A stretch of 64,000 nucleotides of DNA, from positions 496,001 through 560,000 of the forward strand of contig CANTUR010000039.1 of assembly GCA_947683625.1 (NCBI GenBank), given 5' to 3'. Source of the stretch: Mallotus nudiflorus (taxonomy: Eukaryota > Streptophyta > Magnoliopsida > Malpighiales > Euphorbiaceae). Positions 35,101 through 46,935 of the stretch are shown piece by piece. The position numbers and the translations under genes were made by a program. The notes below the pieces were generated by a model. That model was not told the origin of the DNA and made no database searches. It saw only the letters and a list, made by a program, of their open reading frames with translations. Positions within the stretch are counted from its first letter, which is position 1; every line of letters begins with the position of its first letter.

Positions 35101-36275
35101 ATTCTTTTCCTTCCATTTTCCCCCATCCAACAAAAGGGATAATAGATTTACCTTTCACCACTGTTGTGCGTATTCAAGTATTTATTTGATACATTGCATT
35201 AAACTGAAAAACATTGTATGCAATAACAGGAACAGCTGTTGTGATTGTCATGCTGGTGACCACATTGCTGATGTCTCTAATCATGATACTTGTGTGGCGC
35301 TGCCATTGGATTCTTGTCCTGCTTTTCACAGGCTTATCCCTGGTTGTGGAGTGCACTTACTTTTCTGCAGTTCTCTTCAAAGTTGATCAAGGTGGGTGGG
35401 TTCCCCTTGTAATTGCTGCAGCCTTTCTTATCATCATGTATGTCTGGCATTATGGTACGGTGAAACGGTATGAGTTTGAGATGCATAGTAAGGTTTCTAT
35501 GGCATGGATTGTTGGTCTTGGCCCCAGTTTAGGACTGGTAAGAGTTCCTGGAATTGGACTAGTGTACACTGAGTTGGCAAGTGGGGTTCCCCACATCTTT
35601 TCTCATTTCATCACAAATTTACCTGCTATCCATTCTGTTGTCGTTTTTGTCTGCGTGAAGTACCTTCCTGTCTACACGGTTCCTGAAGAAGAAAGATTCC
35701 TGGTCAAGCGAATTGGACCAAAGAATTTTCACATGTTTCGTTGTGTGGCTAGGTATGGCTATAAAGATCTACACAAGAAAGATGAGGATTTTGAGAAAAA
35801 ACTGTTTGATAATCTCTTCTTATTTGTCCGGCTCGAGTCAATGATGGAAGGATGTTCAGATTCAGACGAGTATAGTTTATATAATCAGCAAACTGAACGA
35901 TCACGTGAGGCTTTATTGACTGCCAATCATGGAAATACAACTTGTTCTGCAGCGGATTCCATATTTTCATCTGTCGACTCCATTGTGCCTGTTAAGTCAC
36001 CAATACATGCAAATCTTACCACTGGGTCATCTGGTCAAACAAGCAGCCAAAATGAGGTGGATGAGTTGGACTTTTTGAATAACTGCAGGGATGCTGGGGT
36101 GGTGCACATACTTGGGAATACCATAGTAAGAGCAAGAAGGGATTCAAGGTTTTATAAGAAGATAGCCGTTGATTATATTTATGCATTTCTTAGAAAGATA
36201 TGTAGGGAGAACAGTGTGATTTTTAATGTTCCTCATGAGAGTCTCTTGAACGTAGGACAGATTTTCTATGTATAA
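29179..36275 (+). CDS. POT11: KUP/HAK/KT potassium transporter (potassium transporter 11-like), 8 coding exons
   Basis: Moves K+ across a membrane, by family knowledge usually with H+ symport at the plasma membrane or tonoplast. Coding exons: 29179-29313, 29749-29974, 30154-30399, 31393-31443, 31570-31830, 31981-32148, 34344-34598, 35230-36275. They total 2388 bases, 795 residues plus TAA. All introns are GT-AG and exons 2-7 each end one base into a codon. The soluble N-terminus (1-45, MWDLDQKLDQPMDEEAGRL) precedes the signature GVVYGDLGTSPLY (61-73). Several hydrophobic helices follow, including IGDGILTPAIS, SITGTEALFADL and SQATISATFSIIKQ. The cytosolic C-terminus includes VKYLPVYTVPEEERFL and ends FNVPHESLLNVGQIFYV. 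Length fits Arabidopsis KUP9/KUP11 (about 800). The symbol is by resemblance to the KUP11 subgroup; KUP9 or KUP10 is possible. The gene looks intact. Intron 6 is 2.2 kb and contains repeats. Confidence 0.93.
32149..34343 (+). other. Intron 6 of the transporter gene, with repeated units
   Basis: This 2195-bp intron far exceeds the others (126-993 bp). At about 32897-33056 it carries three imperfect direct repeats of a TTGCTTTGATAGCATGTTTC...GTGGGATATATTT unit. Nearby words (TTTGATACCATGTTAAGAATCC, then TTGAGTCCCACATCCTCCC near 34013) resemble phrases common in dispersed plant repeats. Donor CCAG|GTTTGA and acceptor CTGCAG|AAAG are plausible. Confidence 0.7.
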
Positions 36276-38314
36276 TTTTTTTTTTTTTTTTTGAATATTA
36301 TGGTTAATACGAGAAAGAATTAAGAACTGCAGCCCTGAAGGTCAAATAGCAAATGTCTGTGCATGTATGTATTTGCTCATTTATTGTAGTTAGAATAGTA
36401 ACTGAATTGGGTCAAGCTAACTTTGAACTACTTAAAATTAACTCAAGAAAAAGTTTAAAATTTACTAATTATTATTGAGTCTAAATCGGGTTCTAATTAC
36501 TTTAGAGTCTAGATGGAGTTTCACCTGTCCAAGTTATAAATCGACTTGGATCCATCCAAGTTATAAATCAAGTTGGACCTATCTAAGTTGGTGTTGATAT
36601 CAAGTTATATGATATTGACTCGATAAATTTATGAGTCTAATTGAGTTTATATATTTATTGTTTCCAATCCAATTTAAAGGTTTCATTGAGTTTAAATATT
36701 TTAAATTTTGTTATATTTTATAAATTTTATTAATGATGTCGAAAAAATTCGTTCAGTCTTGTACACTTTTTAATTTGGGGAAATTATCACAAATAACCAA
36801 AATATGAAAAGAAAATTTTAAAATAAAGTTGACTTCTTAACTATTTCTTATATATAATCTTTAAAAAATACGAGCTGGCAGATGTTTGTTGGTTCAGGTC
36901 CCTCTACTACAATATTAGTTGACTTTGACCGAGCATGATCCCCATCCGTTTGGCTTATTAATAATCAAAACACGTGAAATGTAAAGGCACTAACCAATTG
37001 GCCAACGTTTATATAAACACATATTACTACTTCTTGCAATATATCAACAAATTTTTTTGGTATTTGTTTTTTGGACATTGGAATTTTTTGATGGAGTAAT
37101 TCCTTGAATTGTTTTTGTTGGAAAATTTTCTAAATTGAATAAGTAGTAAAATTAAATCTCATGTTAAATCAAAACAAATATTTCATTATAATAGTAGAAA
37201 TATATATGAATTCATGTATCAATGACTTTAAAGATATTTTTTTAGCATTACGTTTTTTAAGAAATGTCTTTAGATTGTTCTGTTTGTATTCTTGCAACTA
37301 TGAAATTTAGGACGAAGTAGAATGTGATACATATGATATAGAGACTATGACCTTCTATATAAAGATAATTATTTTGTTATTTTTTTGGTATTTTTATTTT
37401 AACTCATCATTAAAATAGAAATTATCAATTAGTATCTATATATTAAAGGTCCACACCCTTTAAATACATTAATGTTAAAAACTATTCAAACTTAAATAAT
37501 CTAATGTGACATATAAGTCTAATGTTAGATGGACTTATCTTATATGATAGTCTACAATGTATAACGTTCACATATAAGTCTAATGTTAGATTAAGAATCT
37601 AACAATCTCTCACTTAGACTATGTGTGACATTATAATTATACATTGCAAAATAACCATATGATATCAACTTTATTGTCATTACTAAAATGCATTCATAAC
37701 AAATCCAGCTAATCATTTATGTCAACATAGGATCAAAGCAGCTATTTGTAGATACTCAATTTCGGAATAATAGATATATGGACGCGACATAGGATCCGAT
37801 AATAAAAATTGACTATAAAATTAAATTAATTGGATTTGATTTATACGTTATGAATTAGATTGTAATTTTATTTAGAATCTATTTGTAAATTTAAAAAAAA
37901 ATTAAAAACAAATTTTTTTTTAAAATAATGAAATTTAAAAAAAAAAGAGAGGCCAAAGTCTCATTTTTACAGCAAATTATATCTTAGACCCCTGTCCATA
38001 TAGTAATGTGAACCAAAAGTCCTTCATATGTGAGAGTATAAAAAATTGCAAGTCTCTCTCTTGTCATCCTCCTCCCCCTCCTCCTACTTCTTTAGCTTTT
38101 AACTTTGCATGTGATCAATTATAGAATAATAAAAGCCTGGAGTAGATGCCTTCATCCAAGAAGAGATATGAAAAAATATAAGTGTCATGACCTAATCGAT
38201 GGTGATAGGGGTATTATTGAACAGAAAATAACCAAAGAGATCATCAAATGAGAACGAAAAGAGATTTCCAAAATAGGGATTGAAGTTTTCCAAAGGTTAG
38301 AGTTTCTCACAGTT
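36276..38314. other. 3' UTR and intergenic sequence downstream of the transporter gene
   Basis: A 17-18-base T run starts a few bases after the stop codon. No gene is visible. A phrase ACATATAAGTCTAATGTTAGA occurs twice (about 37511-37531 and 37569-37589), followed by AATCTCTCACTTAGACTATG, which resembles the edge of a dispersed LTR. The rest is AT-rich without clear structure. Confidence 0.55.
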
Positions 38315-38320
38315 AAAAAA

Positions 38321-39122
38321 TGATACGAACCCTATCTATAACAAAGATAAAAATTCGCATCCAACTTTGAAATTTAGCCCAAGATCGTCAAGACAAGGTT
38401 GTGTTGATGGAACTAAAATCCTTGCTTATTAAATTAAAATATGAATAATCATACAATTCTAAGTTTAATCTAACCTAGCAATTGTAATGAAAGGTAGAAG
38501 TGAAATAATTCAAGTAAACTTGTAAAGTTTCAAAAAAATAAAGTTTAAGGAAAAACTTCAGTTTTTAATATTTCAATCCTCAAATTCATTTTACATAGGG
38601 TTAGTTCTTATATAGGCATATAAATAACCTAATCCTTAAAGAAAAAATTTTCTTCCTTATTCCTAAAAATGCCTATATAGGAAAATCCTTAATTAAGAAG
38701 GTTTCCTTCAAAATAGGACAAATAATTACAACTTATTTTTGAAAATTCAAAATTGACAACTCATGATAACTCATCTTTGAAAAGTCAAAATTGACAACTA
38801 ATGACAACTCATTAAAACTAAGCAAAATGACAACTCATGACAACTAAGCATTAAAGCATGTCATGTTGCATGTTATATAGGATGTTGACCATTGACCTTG
38901 ACTTATTAACTTTTTGACTTTGACTTAGAATATCCTTGAATCTTCTGACATCTTTTATAATCTTCTTGAATCTTCTTTATTGACTATAAAATAGAAAAAT
39001 AACTTAAAATTTGTCCATATCAAGCTAATTAATTTTGAAATATGAAATTAAACTAATTAGCTTGAATTCTTCACCATTTGGCTCCATGCTTGCACTTTTA
39101 ATCCCTTTTAGGGTTCATATTA
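38321..39122 (-). repeat. 3' LTR of element D
   Basis: The plus strand runs TGATACGAACCC...GGGTTCATATTA, so on the coding strand the start is TAATATG rather than the usual TG. A TTGAC-rich stretch lies at 38881-38935. Confidence 0.88.
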
Positions 39123-40420
39123 TTCTCTCCCTCTTAAAGATGATTTGCCCTTAAATTATAGCCATCTTCTAAAGTTGATAAATTTATAAATCCTCCAGGG
39201 TCAAACATAAACTCCTTTATTCAAAACTTCTCCTTTGAAGTAATGCTCCATAAAAGTAGCTTCAACATAATTTGAACGTGATTGAGCAATTGGAATATAA
39301 GACTCTTATCCACAAACTTGTAAGGACTGTATTCTTATTGCTTCCTTTTAAACTTAAAATATGAATGTCTTAAGTTATTCTTGGTATAAGCAAAGACTCC
39401 ATAGATTGTATTATGGACATAAGGAACTTTAATAACATCATTAAATGAAGCTTTGTATGGCATAGAAGTCTGTAAAATAACTTTCAAAACACTAGAAAAA
39501 GAAAGATTAAATTTGTTACTATAATCATGATGTGAACAAACTTCTCGATATTCCTCTTCATGATGTATGCACTCTTCATGATCACAAGATGCACTCTTAG
39601 TAACTTCTTGAATAGTTAATCTTGTACAACTTCACTAGATTGCTTAAAACTTTGCAAACACTCCTTATTAACTTTAATGACTTCAATAATTTCACTATTT
39701 TTGGATTCATACTTTATTTTGATCTCCTCACACACAACCACTTCTTTTTCATATTTCTTTTCATGAATAATGCTTTCCCTTATTGTTTAATCATATAATT
39801 GATGCTTATGTTCCTTCTTATGATCACTTAACAACACTTTAAAATTAGCACCACTTTGATTATCAACCTTATTACTCCAACCCTCTCTATCCAAAGCATG
39901 TGTAATTACATCCTTCAAAGATAAAGAAAGTTGCAATTGTACTATGAAATCAAGATCTTGTCTAATTTCACTCTTAAGCCCACTTGTGAATCTTGTAATT
40001 TTTTACCCTTTAGATTCACCTAAATCACTTGCAATTACAAATAACTTAAACTCTTTAGCATAATCTTCAATAAATAATTCATCACCTTGTTTAAGCCTTT
40101 ATAATTTAAGATAGTATTTATCCCTAACATCATGAGAAATAAAATGTCTTGTCATTAACCTTTTCATTAATTCCCAATTTCTAATCTCATTATTCCCATT
40201 CTCTCTCTATAAAACTATCAAATCTTTCTACCATATAACAATACTACCTAGAAATTTTTAAGAAACAAGTTTGCACTTTTGAAAATCAATTATTTTAAAA
40301 GAATCAAATATCTCTTCTATTTGTTACACCTATTTCAAGTAAACATATGGATAATTCCTACCAAGAAAATAAGACATATCCATAATGACCACACTTAAAG
40401 ATAATTTAGAAAAGAAATAG
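39123..40420 (-). pseudogene. Element D gag fragment with residual pol tail
   Basis: Minus-strand frames give NWELMKRLMTRHFISHDVRD, LKQGDELFIEDYAKEFKLF, FTSGLKSEIRQDLDFIVQL and LSLKDVITHALDRE between about 40200 and 39880: a retrotransposon gag capsid domain. A short degraded stretch follows. Near 39200-39130 LEDGYNLRTNHL-like residues resemble the C-terminal end of chromoviral pol (compare LRTNPFEERGN in A). Several stops occur. The internal deletion fused the 3' side of gag to the end of pol. Confidence 0.75.
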
Positions 40421-40581
40421 AAACGAAATCTTCATAAAGCACTCCCTTACATGTTTACACTCAAGGATGTGAATGCTCTCACATTTTACTCAAATTTTTT
40501 TTAATCTATGAAGAATTGAGAAGAAGAAGAAGAAGAGATTATGCACAAAAATTAAAAGGATACATAACCAAACCTTAAATT

Positions 40582-40596
40582 TTGGCTCTGATACCA
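40582..40596 (-). other. Primer-binding site of element D
   Basis: The minus strand reads TGGTATCAGAGCCAA, a full match to the usual initiator-Met tRNA complement, four bases from the 5' LTR edge. Confidence 0.9.
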
Positions 40597-40599
40597 AAC

Positions 40600-41432
40600 T
40601 GATACGAACCCTACCTATAACAGAGATAGAATACACATCCAACTTTGAAATCTAGCCCAAGATCATCAAGATAAGGTTGTCTTGATGGAACTAAACCCTC
40701 TGCTTATTTAATTGTAGCAAGATACTTAGTTATTAAAAGATGAACAATGACACAATTATAATTTTAATGTAACATAACAATTGCAATGAAATATAGAAGT
40801 GAAACAATTCAAGTAAACTTGCAAAGTATCAAAAGAACAAAGTTTAAGGAAAAACCTCGCTTTTTAATATTTCAATCCTCAAATTTGTTTTATATATGGT
40901 TAGTACTTATAGAGGCTTGTAAACAACCTAATGCTTAAAGAAAAAGGTTCTCTTCCTTATTCCTAAAGATACCTATATAGAAAAATCCTTAATTAAGGAG
41001 GTTTCCTTCAAAATAGGACAATTAATGATAACTCATCTTTGAAAAGTTAACAACTCATATTTGAAAAGTCAAAATTCATAACTAATGACAACTCATTACA
41101 ACTAAGCAAAATGAAAACTCATGACAACTAAGCATTGAAGCATGTCATGTAGGATGTTGACCATTGACTTTGACTTATTGACTCTTTGACTTATTGACTC
41201 TTTGACTTATTGACTCTTTGACTTTGACTTTGACTTAAAATATCCTTGAATCTTCCCAGATCTTCTAGAATCTTTTTGAATTTTCCTTATTGACTATAAA
41301 ATAGAAGAATAACTCAAAATTTGTCCATGTCAAGCTAATTAATTTTGAAATATGAAACTAAACTAATTAGTTTGAATTCTTCATCATTTGGCTCAATGCT
41401 TGCACTTTTAATCCCTTTTAGGGTTCATATTA
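40600..41432 (-). repeat. 5' LTR of element D
   Basis: Partner of 38321-39122. It contains an expanded TTGACT array at 41155-41233 (three tandem copies of a TGACTCTTTGACTTAT unit) that is shorter in the other LTR, which accounts for part of the length difference. Confidence 0.88.
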
Positions 41433-41611
41433 AAAAAATGCAAAATAATACTATTGGAAATAATATAAACTATGTGCCACCATCGAATAAAATAGCTCAA
41501 GATTTTCAAAGCAAATGGACAAGTTAAAAGCATGTGGTCATCAAATCAGCCATAAATAAAAGAATAATTACAAGACAAAGGGTAGAAACAAGAAGAAAAA
41601 AACCAATATTC

Positions 41612-44600
41612 TGTCACGACCCAAAACAGGGGCCATGACCGGCGCTAGGGAACGGGAATTCTTTTGAATCCGGAACCCGTAGCAAGCCTAAAAATAAAAT
41701 AAATCATGCAATAATAACAATAACCATATTATATGCAGCGAAAATAAAAATCATAAATATAATGATAACATTTTCACCACTGGATTTAAATCAAGTCTCA
41801 TCTCATCGCATATATATAAAATCTTTCAGTACAAATCCAGTTTCAATATAATACATTTCTTTAAATAAAATACATGAAATCCCACACTTTAATTCACAAC
41901 TACTGCAGTGTCTAGATTATAAAAATAAGACTCAAGTAGATAATTTACACAAAGAAGCCGGGGCGGAAGAAATCCGGCGTATCGACCTGCTACTGAGGTC
42001 TGAAGATGTTGACTCTCCTAAAAAAATTATCAACGGAGGGGAGTCAGACCTCACTGAGTGAATTACTATAATATATATACATACACACTAAGTGATAATG
42101 CATACAGTCAACAGTATATATATAATATGTAAATATATACATGCAAATTTCACACAGATGCAGAAAAATCATTTTTATATATATTTTATTGAAAATCATC
42201 TTTTATGAAGGATCACATAGAACCCTAGAATATCGCAACCTCAGAAAATAGTGTTAAACAACACTCTAGCCATACAAGCTCACTTAATCCAAATATATCC
42301 ACTTAATCCATTTAGACAGTAGACTGGCCCCGAGACACTAAGTCAATCGAGCTCCAGCAGTCTGACTGCCAGTGTGATTGGCCCCGAGACACTTGGTCAA
42401 CCGAGCTCCAGCAATCACACCCAAACCACATCTCACACATATCAATAATCATATCAAATCAATATCCACAAATAGTTAGTAATATAGCCTAAATACTATA
42501 GGCGTACCGGTACGTACTCGGTCCTAGTGCTGCCCACTAGGTAGCACGTTCTATCGATATCCTTCATCATTAATAATATAAAAGATTCATTCACAAAAAT
42601 AAATGATGCATGAACGTAAATGAAATAACAATATAATCCATATATATACCAGAAATATACCAAAAGTAAACCAGGTATATTTCGAGTATATATACGTCAA
42701 ATAAATTCAGTCAAATCATAAATTAAACTAAAAATATATTTAAAAATATTTTAAATATATTTTATTAACAAAACATGTATATAATTTATTATATACCAAA
42801 AATAAACCAAAAATATACTTAATATAAACTTAGGAAATAATCAAATTATTTATGCATATTTAATCAACAAAAAACATGCATTTCTAAATCATGCATCCTA
42901 AGCATATATATATAGTATAGTAACTCACCTAGTGCGCTCCACGAGATGAATCCGACGGGCCTGGTCCACTAGCCCTCGGTCTTGGTGCAACTAAACAAGC
43001 AATAAATAATCGACATCAGAATAATCCTAACAGAAATCCTAGAATTCGATCTAGAGTATTAAACACTGAAATAGAATTAGGGTTCGACTAGATATCACGT
43101 TTTACGAGAATTCTATCAAAAATCCGATAGAAACTCCCCTGTAAAACGGACATCTCTCTACTCAAAAGAGTAGAGCCGACCCTACAAAGAAATACACTTC
43201 AAAATACTACACAAAGCACAATTAAAATCCCACGATCGGACTCCAAACTACAGTCCACCGACCGGGGTCCACAATCACAGAATAATTTAGGAAATACCAA
43301 AAATATCCTTATAACATAGAAATTCATTTTATACGTAGAAATTACATAATTAACCTTAAAACACTGTAAAAACCGATAAAAACTCATTTTATTAGTAAAA
43401 TCGTATATTATATATATAATTGAAAATAATTCACGAAAAAGAGTTTTAATTAGTTAAAAATACCAAATAATTTGTAGAAATCATTTATACCTTAAATAAC
43501 TATTAAAACCAATTAAATTACATTTTTAGACAATTTAGGGTAAAATTACCAAAATACCCATATATATATAAATATACTTAAATTACTTCAAAAATTCACC
43601 AAAAATTATACAATTATCCAAAATTAATTTTCTCAACAATAATATCAATAATTAAACTCAATTAACCAATTAAATTCAAATAAAAGCACATTTAACCCTA
43701 ATTTTCCAAAATTCCATAAACTTCAATAATTCAAAATAAATACTTAGAAATTCATAAAAATTCCAAATAAATTCCTATAATTCATTTCAACACCTAATTT
43801 AACCATAAACTCGAATTTCATAATTTAAATAATTAATTTCCGAAAATTAGAAAATAATATTAAAATATTCAAAAATACCCAAAAATCCAAACAATCTCCA
43901 AAAATTCTAAAAAAATTCATACATGTATATTAACCTACTAGGAACAACATTTGTGAATGGAGTTTCCATGAATCAAACAATTCAAAGCTCAAAAAAATCG
44001 AAAACCCTAATGTGGCCGAATTCGAAAAATCAAAACCTAAGCAAATATAAAACCATTTTAGCTCAAACCAAAGCTAGAATCACACTCACCGAAGCTCAAG
44101 GAGAAGAAAGAGACCGGCGGTGTCGAAAACGGTGGCCGAAAATGGGAGAAACGGCAAAGGGAAGATTTTCGGCCAAAAAGGAAAATAAGGGCTGCCGGCG
44201 CCAGGGAAGGGAGCTGCTGGCGGTGGGGGATGGCTGGGAACGACGGTGGCAAGCCGGGAGGCACACCGACGGTAGGTGACCGGAGTTGCAGCGGGAGGGA
44301 AAGAAGAAGAAGAAGAAGAAAAAAAAAAGAAAAAGAAAGAAAAGAAAAAGAAAAGAAAAAGAAAAAAGAAAAAAAAAGAAAAAAGAAAAAGAAAAAAAGA
44401 AAAAAAGAAAAAAATAATAAAATAGTTTTAATAATTTACTAATAAATAAAATAATTAAATAACAATAAATTAATAAATAAATAATAAAATATTAGGGTAA
44501 TACATTAAACCCTAATTAAATAAATATACACACACATAGGCTTTATTTAGTATTTTAAAAATACGTATGAGTTCATGCAAGTCCAAAAATACATTTAAAA

Positions 44601-44811
44601 TAATTAATAATACATTGTTTACGTGAAAATTTCCCCGAAAATGCAAATCCCGGGAAAATTTTACGTAAAACACTATAAATAATACACAATATTAAAAATA
44701 GGTTTGAAATACATATCAACTCATGAAAATGTCGTAATATATACACAAAAATTATTAACACTGTATATCCCGATACAGTGTAAAAATATTTTAAAAACAC
44801 GGGATATTACA
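41612..44811 (-). mobile_element. Solo LTR 'H1', 3.2 kb, Tekay-like ends
   Basis: The minus strand starts TGTAATATCCCGTG and ends GGTCGTGACA. TATTC flanks it at 41607-41611 and 44812-44816. No internal region is present, so it is a solo LTR left by LTR-LTR recombination. It contains a GC-rich patch (about 44095-44285), a poly-GAA/GAAA tract (44290-44410), candidate splice sites, and a duplicated GGCCCCGAGACAC...GAGCTCCAGCA unit (about 42325-42415). It is related to H2 at 52262-55518 in opposite orientation. Confidence 0.88.
43182..44089 (-). other. Candidate intron in LTR H1
   Basis: Minus-strand donor CTTCG|GTGAGTGTG and acceptor TTTCTTTGTAG|GGTCGG match those of H2. The flanking words on both sides (TTCTTCTCCTT before the donor, CGGCTCT after the acceptor) are conserved between the copies. 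Confidence 0.45.
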
Positions 44812-44816
44812 TATTC

Positions 44817-46634
44817 AGTAGCAAAGCTTTCCAATATCATGGTTTTTTGGGTTTGTTTCTTAAATTTGCAATATTTAAGATATGGTTTTTTGGGTTTTTT
44901 TTTTCTTAAAATGAAGAATAAAAAAATTAAATTCAACCATTGTAATTAATAAAATAAAAGAAAAAAATAATTTTTTAATAAATAGAAATTACTTTTTAAT
45001 TTTTTAATGAGATTAAAAGGAAAATATTAATGAACATACAAATAAACATCAATAAATCTACAGATGAAAAGGTCAATGTATCTACAAGTAAATATCAATA
45101 AATCTACATATTGAGATGAAGATCAGTGAACCTATAAGTAAAGATTAATGAACTTGCAAATGAAGGTCAATGAACTTGCATTATTTAAGTAATAAACTTA
45201 TATATTTTATCTTATAAACCTACATTATTTAAGTAATTAACCTATATGTTTTACCTTCTAAATCTCTATTATTAAAGTAATGAACTTATATTATTTAACT
45301 AAAATAAAAATATTAGTAAATTCATTAACAGAAAGATGCATAATTCTATTAACAGTTTAAGATAGAATGATGAATAAATACCTATAATTGATTAAGTTAC
45401 CTTTGTTTAATTAATAATTTAACAGTTTGTTTCTTGATCTATATTTTGAGATTAATGTTGTTGCTTACTTAAAAGCTTTAATACCTTAAATGAAAAATAT
45501 ATATTTGTGCATGCAAATGTTAATAATAATACAAAAAAGCAAGTGGTCAATAGATGTTAATAATAATGAAAGCGAAGTTGAAATTTTCTGCATTATATTA
45601 GTTTCGATGGATAGGTCAGCAAAAATTGAGATAGGCGCAAAGATGAGTTGTTTCTTTTGGCCATTTCAAAACTACTATTGATGTCATGAAAAACATTAAA
45701 AAAAAAGGAAGCATGCTTACACATGTAATAAATTTTGGTGCATATTGCAATATAGATAGAGTGGATGATATAACAATCACATTTTAACTGAATGACTTAC
45801 GTTTAGCTAAAAATGGTCAAAAGCCAAATAATGGCCGAATTCGGCCTTGAATGGTCAAATGGCCACATTCGGCCAACTCACAATTTTTTTAATTAATTAA
45901 TTTTAATTTGATAATTTCTTAATTACTCACATTATCAGATAAGTGGATTTTTTTTTTATTTTATTATCTTATCTTTTTCTATAAATAAAAGGAAAAAAAT
46001 TCATATGAGGGGACTTTACCTAATTTCTGATTCTTTGTCATGAGGGCTTATTTTATTTTATTTTATTTTTTCACATAGTTTTCATATAGAATTTTCAAAA
46101 AACCATTTCGAATTCTTTGCCGTGAGTCTTAAAAACATTTCAGATTTTTTTTTATTTTTTATTTTCACATTCTTTTAGTCTTTTCTGTGAATCAGATTCC
46201 AAAAGACACTCAAAATCATAGACTTGTTCCAAATTGTAAAAAGTCACTTTAAGGGGAATCAATACAACATCTTCATCCATTTTTTCTCTTTTTTTGATGT
46301 TTTATTTTATTTGGTTAATTGTTTAGATCCTTTTTAATTTATTTTCTTATTTTTTGTTTTTATTTTTATTTTTTTTTGTTTTCGTTGATGATGGATGGAA
46401 TTAATGAAAACATTATGGAGAAATATCTTCCATAAAGAATCCATAACCAAAACCGTGAACCAAAACCTCATTAGTTATTTTTTATGTAGATTTTTTATTG
46501 TGTTATATATTTTTTAAGGTTTTGTATTATTTTTCTTTTGTTTAATTTTTGTACTCTTAAGGTTTTGTATTTTTATTTTGTTTATTTGGTTGTACTATTT
46601 ATTTTAAGGTTATTGTAATTTTGTTCAGTAGATT
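44817..46634. other. Intergenic sequence between H1 and element I
   Basis: No coding sequence. Imperfect tandem phrases occur at about 45020-45300. A perfect 14-bp palindrome GGCCGAATTCGGCC is at 45833-45846, with further TGGCC/GGCCA words nearby. T-rich low complexity covers 46030-46600. Confidence 0.5.
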
Positions 46635-46870
46635 TGTCATGATTCGAACTCTAAGAGTACGTGACCAACACCAGTGAATGCAAAAGTATAAAACTTCCAA
46701 AATTCATAGTAAGCCTTAAGGAATTTATCACAGAAAAATTAACTAACTTTAAAATTATAACGAAAATTCTGCAGAGTTTCCTGTGTACTAGGACAATCCA
46801 AAAACTTGTAAAACACAAATACACTTCTAAATATATATATGTATCACAATCACAACCACCAACATCTCAA

Positions 46871-46876
<6 letters not shown>

Positions 46877-46932
<56 letters not shown>
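46877..46932. repeat. (TA)n microsatellite, about 28 units
   Basis: A pure TA run inside the 3' LTR of element I. A run of similar length lies at the homologous site of the 5' LTR (57507-57560). Confidence 0.95.

Positions 46933-46935
<3 letters not shown>

Larger units (their letters stand above)
38321..41432 (-). mobile_element. Deleted Ty3/gypsy derivative 'D' (gag plus pol tail only)
   Basis: LTRs lie at 38321-39122 (802 bp) and 40600-41432 (833 bp). A perfect Met-tRNA primer site is at 40582-40596, a polypurine tract at 39123-39135, and AAAAAA flanks both sides (38315-38320 and 41433-41438). The internal region is only 1477 bp. Gag coding (about 40385-39880) is followed by a few scraps and the last residues of pol; protease, RT, RNase H and integrase are absent. 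The LTR family matches C, E and J, and the element could only move with enzymes from a relative such as E. Confidence 0.88.

Noticed and set aside
40582..40596. tRNA-like TGGTATCAGAGCC words at several places
   Set aside because: They are retrotransposon primer-binding sites beside LTRs; no cloverleaf or tRNA gene is present.
41155..41233. Regular TTGACTCTTTGACTTAT repeats considered as a CRISPR-like array
   Set aside because: There are no unique spacers, the units are continuous, and the setting is a plant LTR.
43923..44279. 118-residue basic ORF in the GC-rich patch of H1
   Set aside because: It is antisense to the LTR, has no counterpart frame in H2, and its Arg/Gly/Lys content follows from the base composition.
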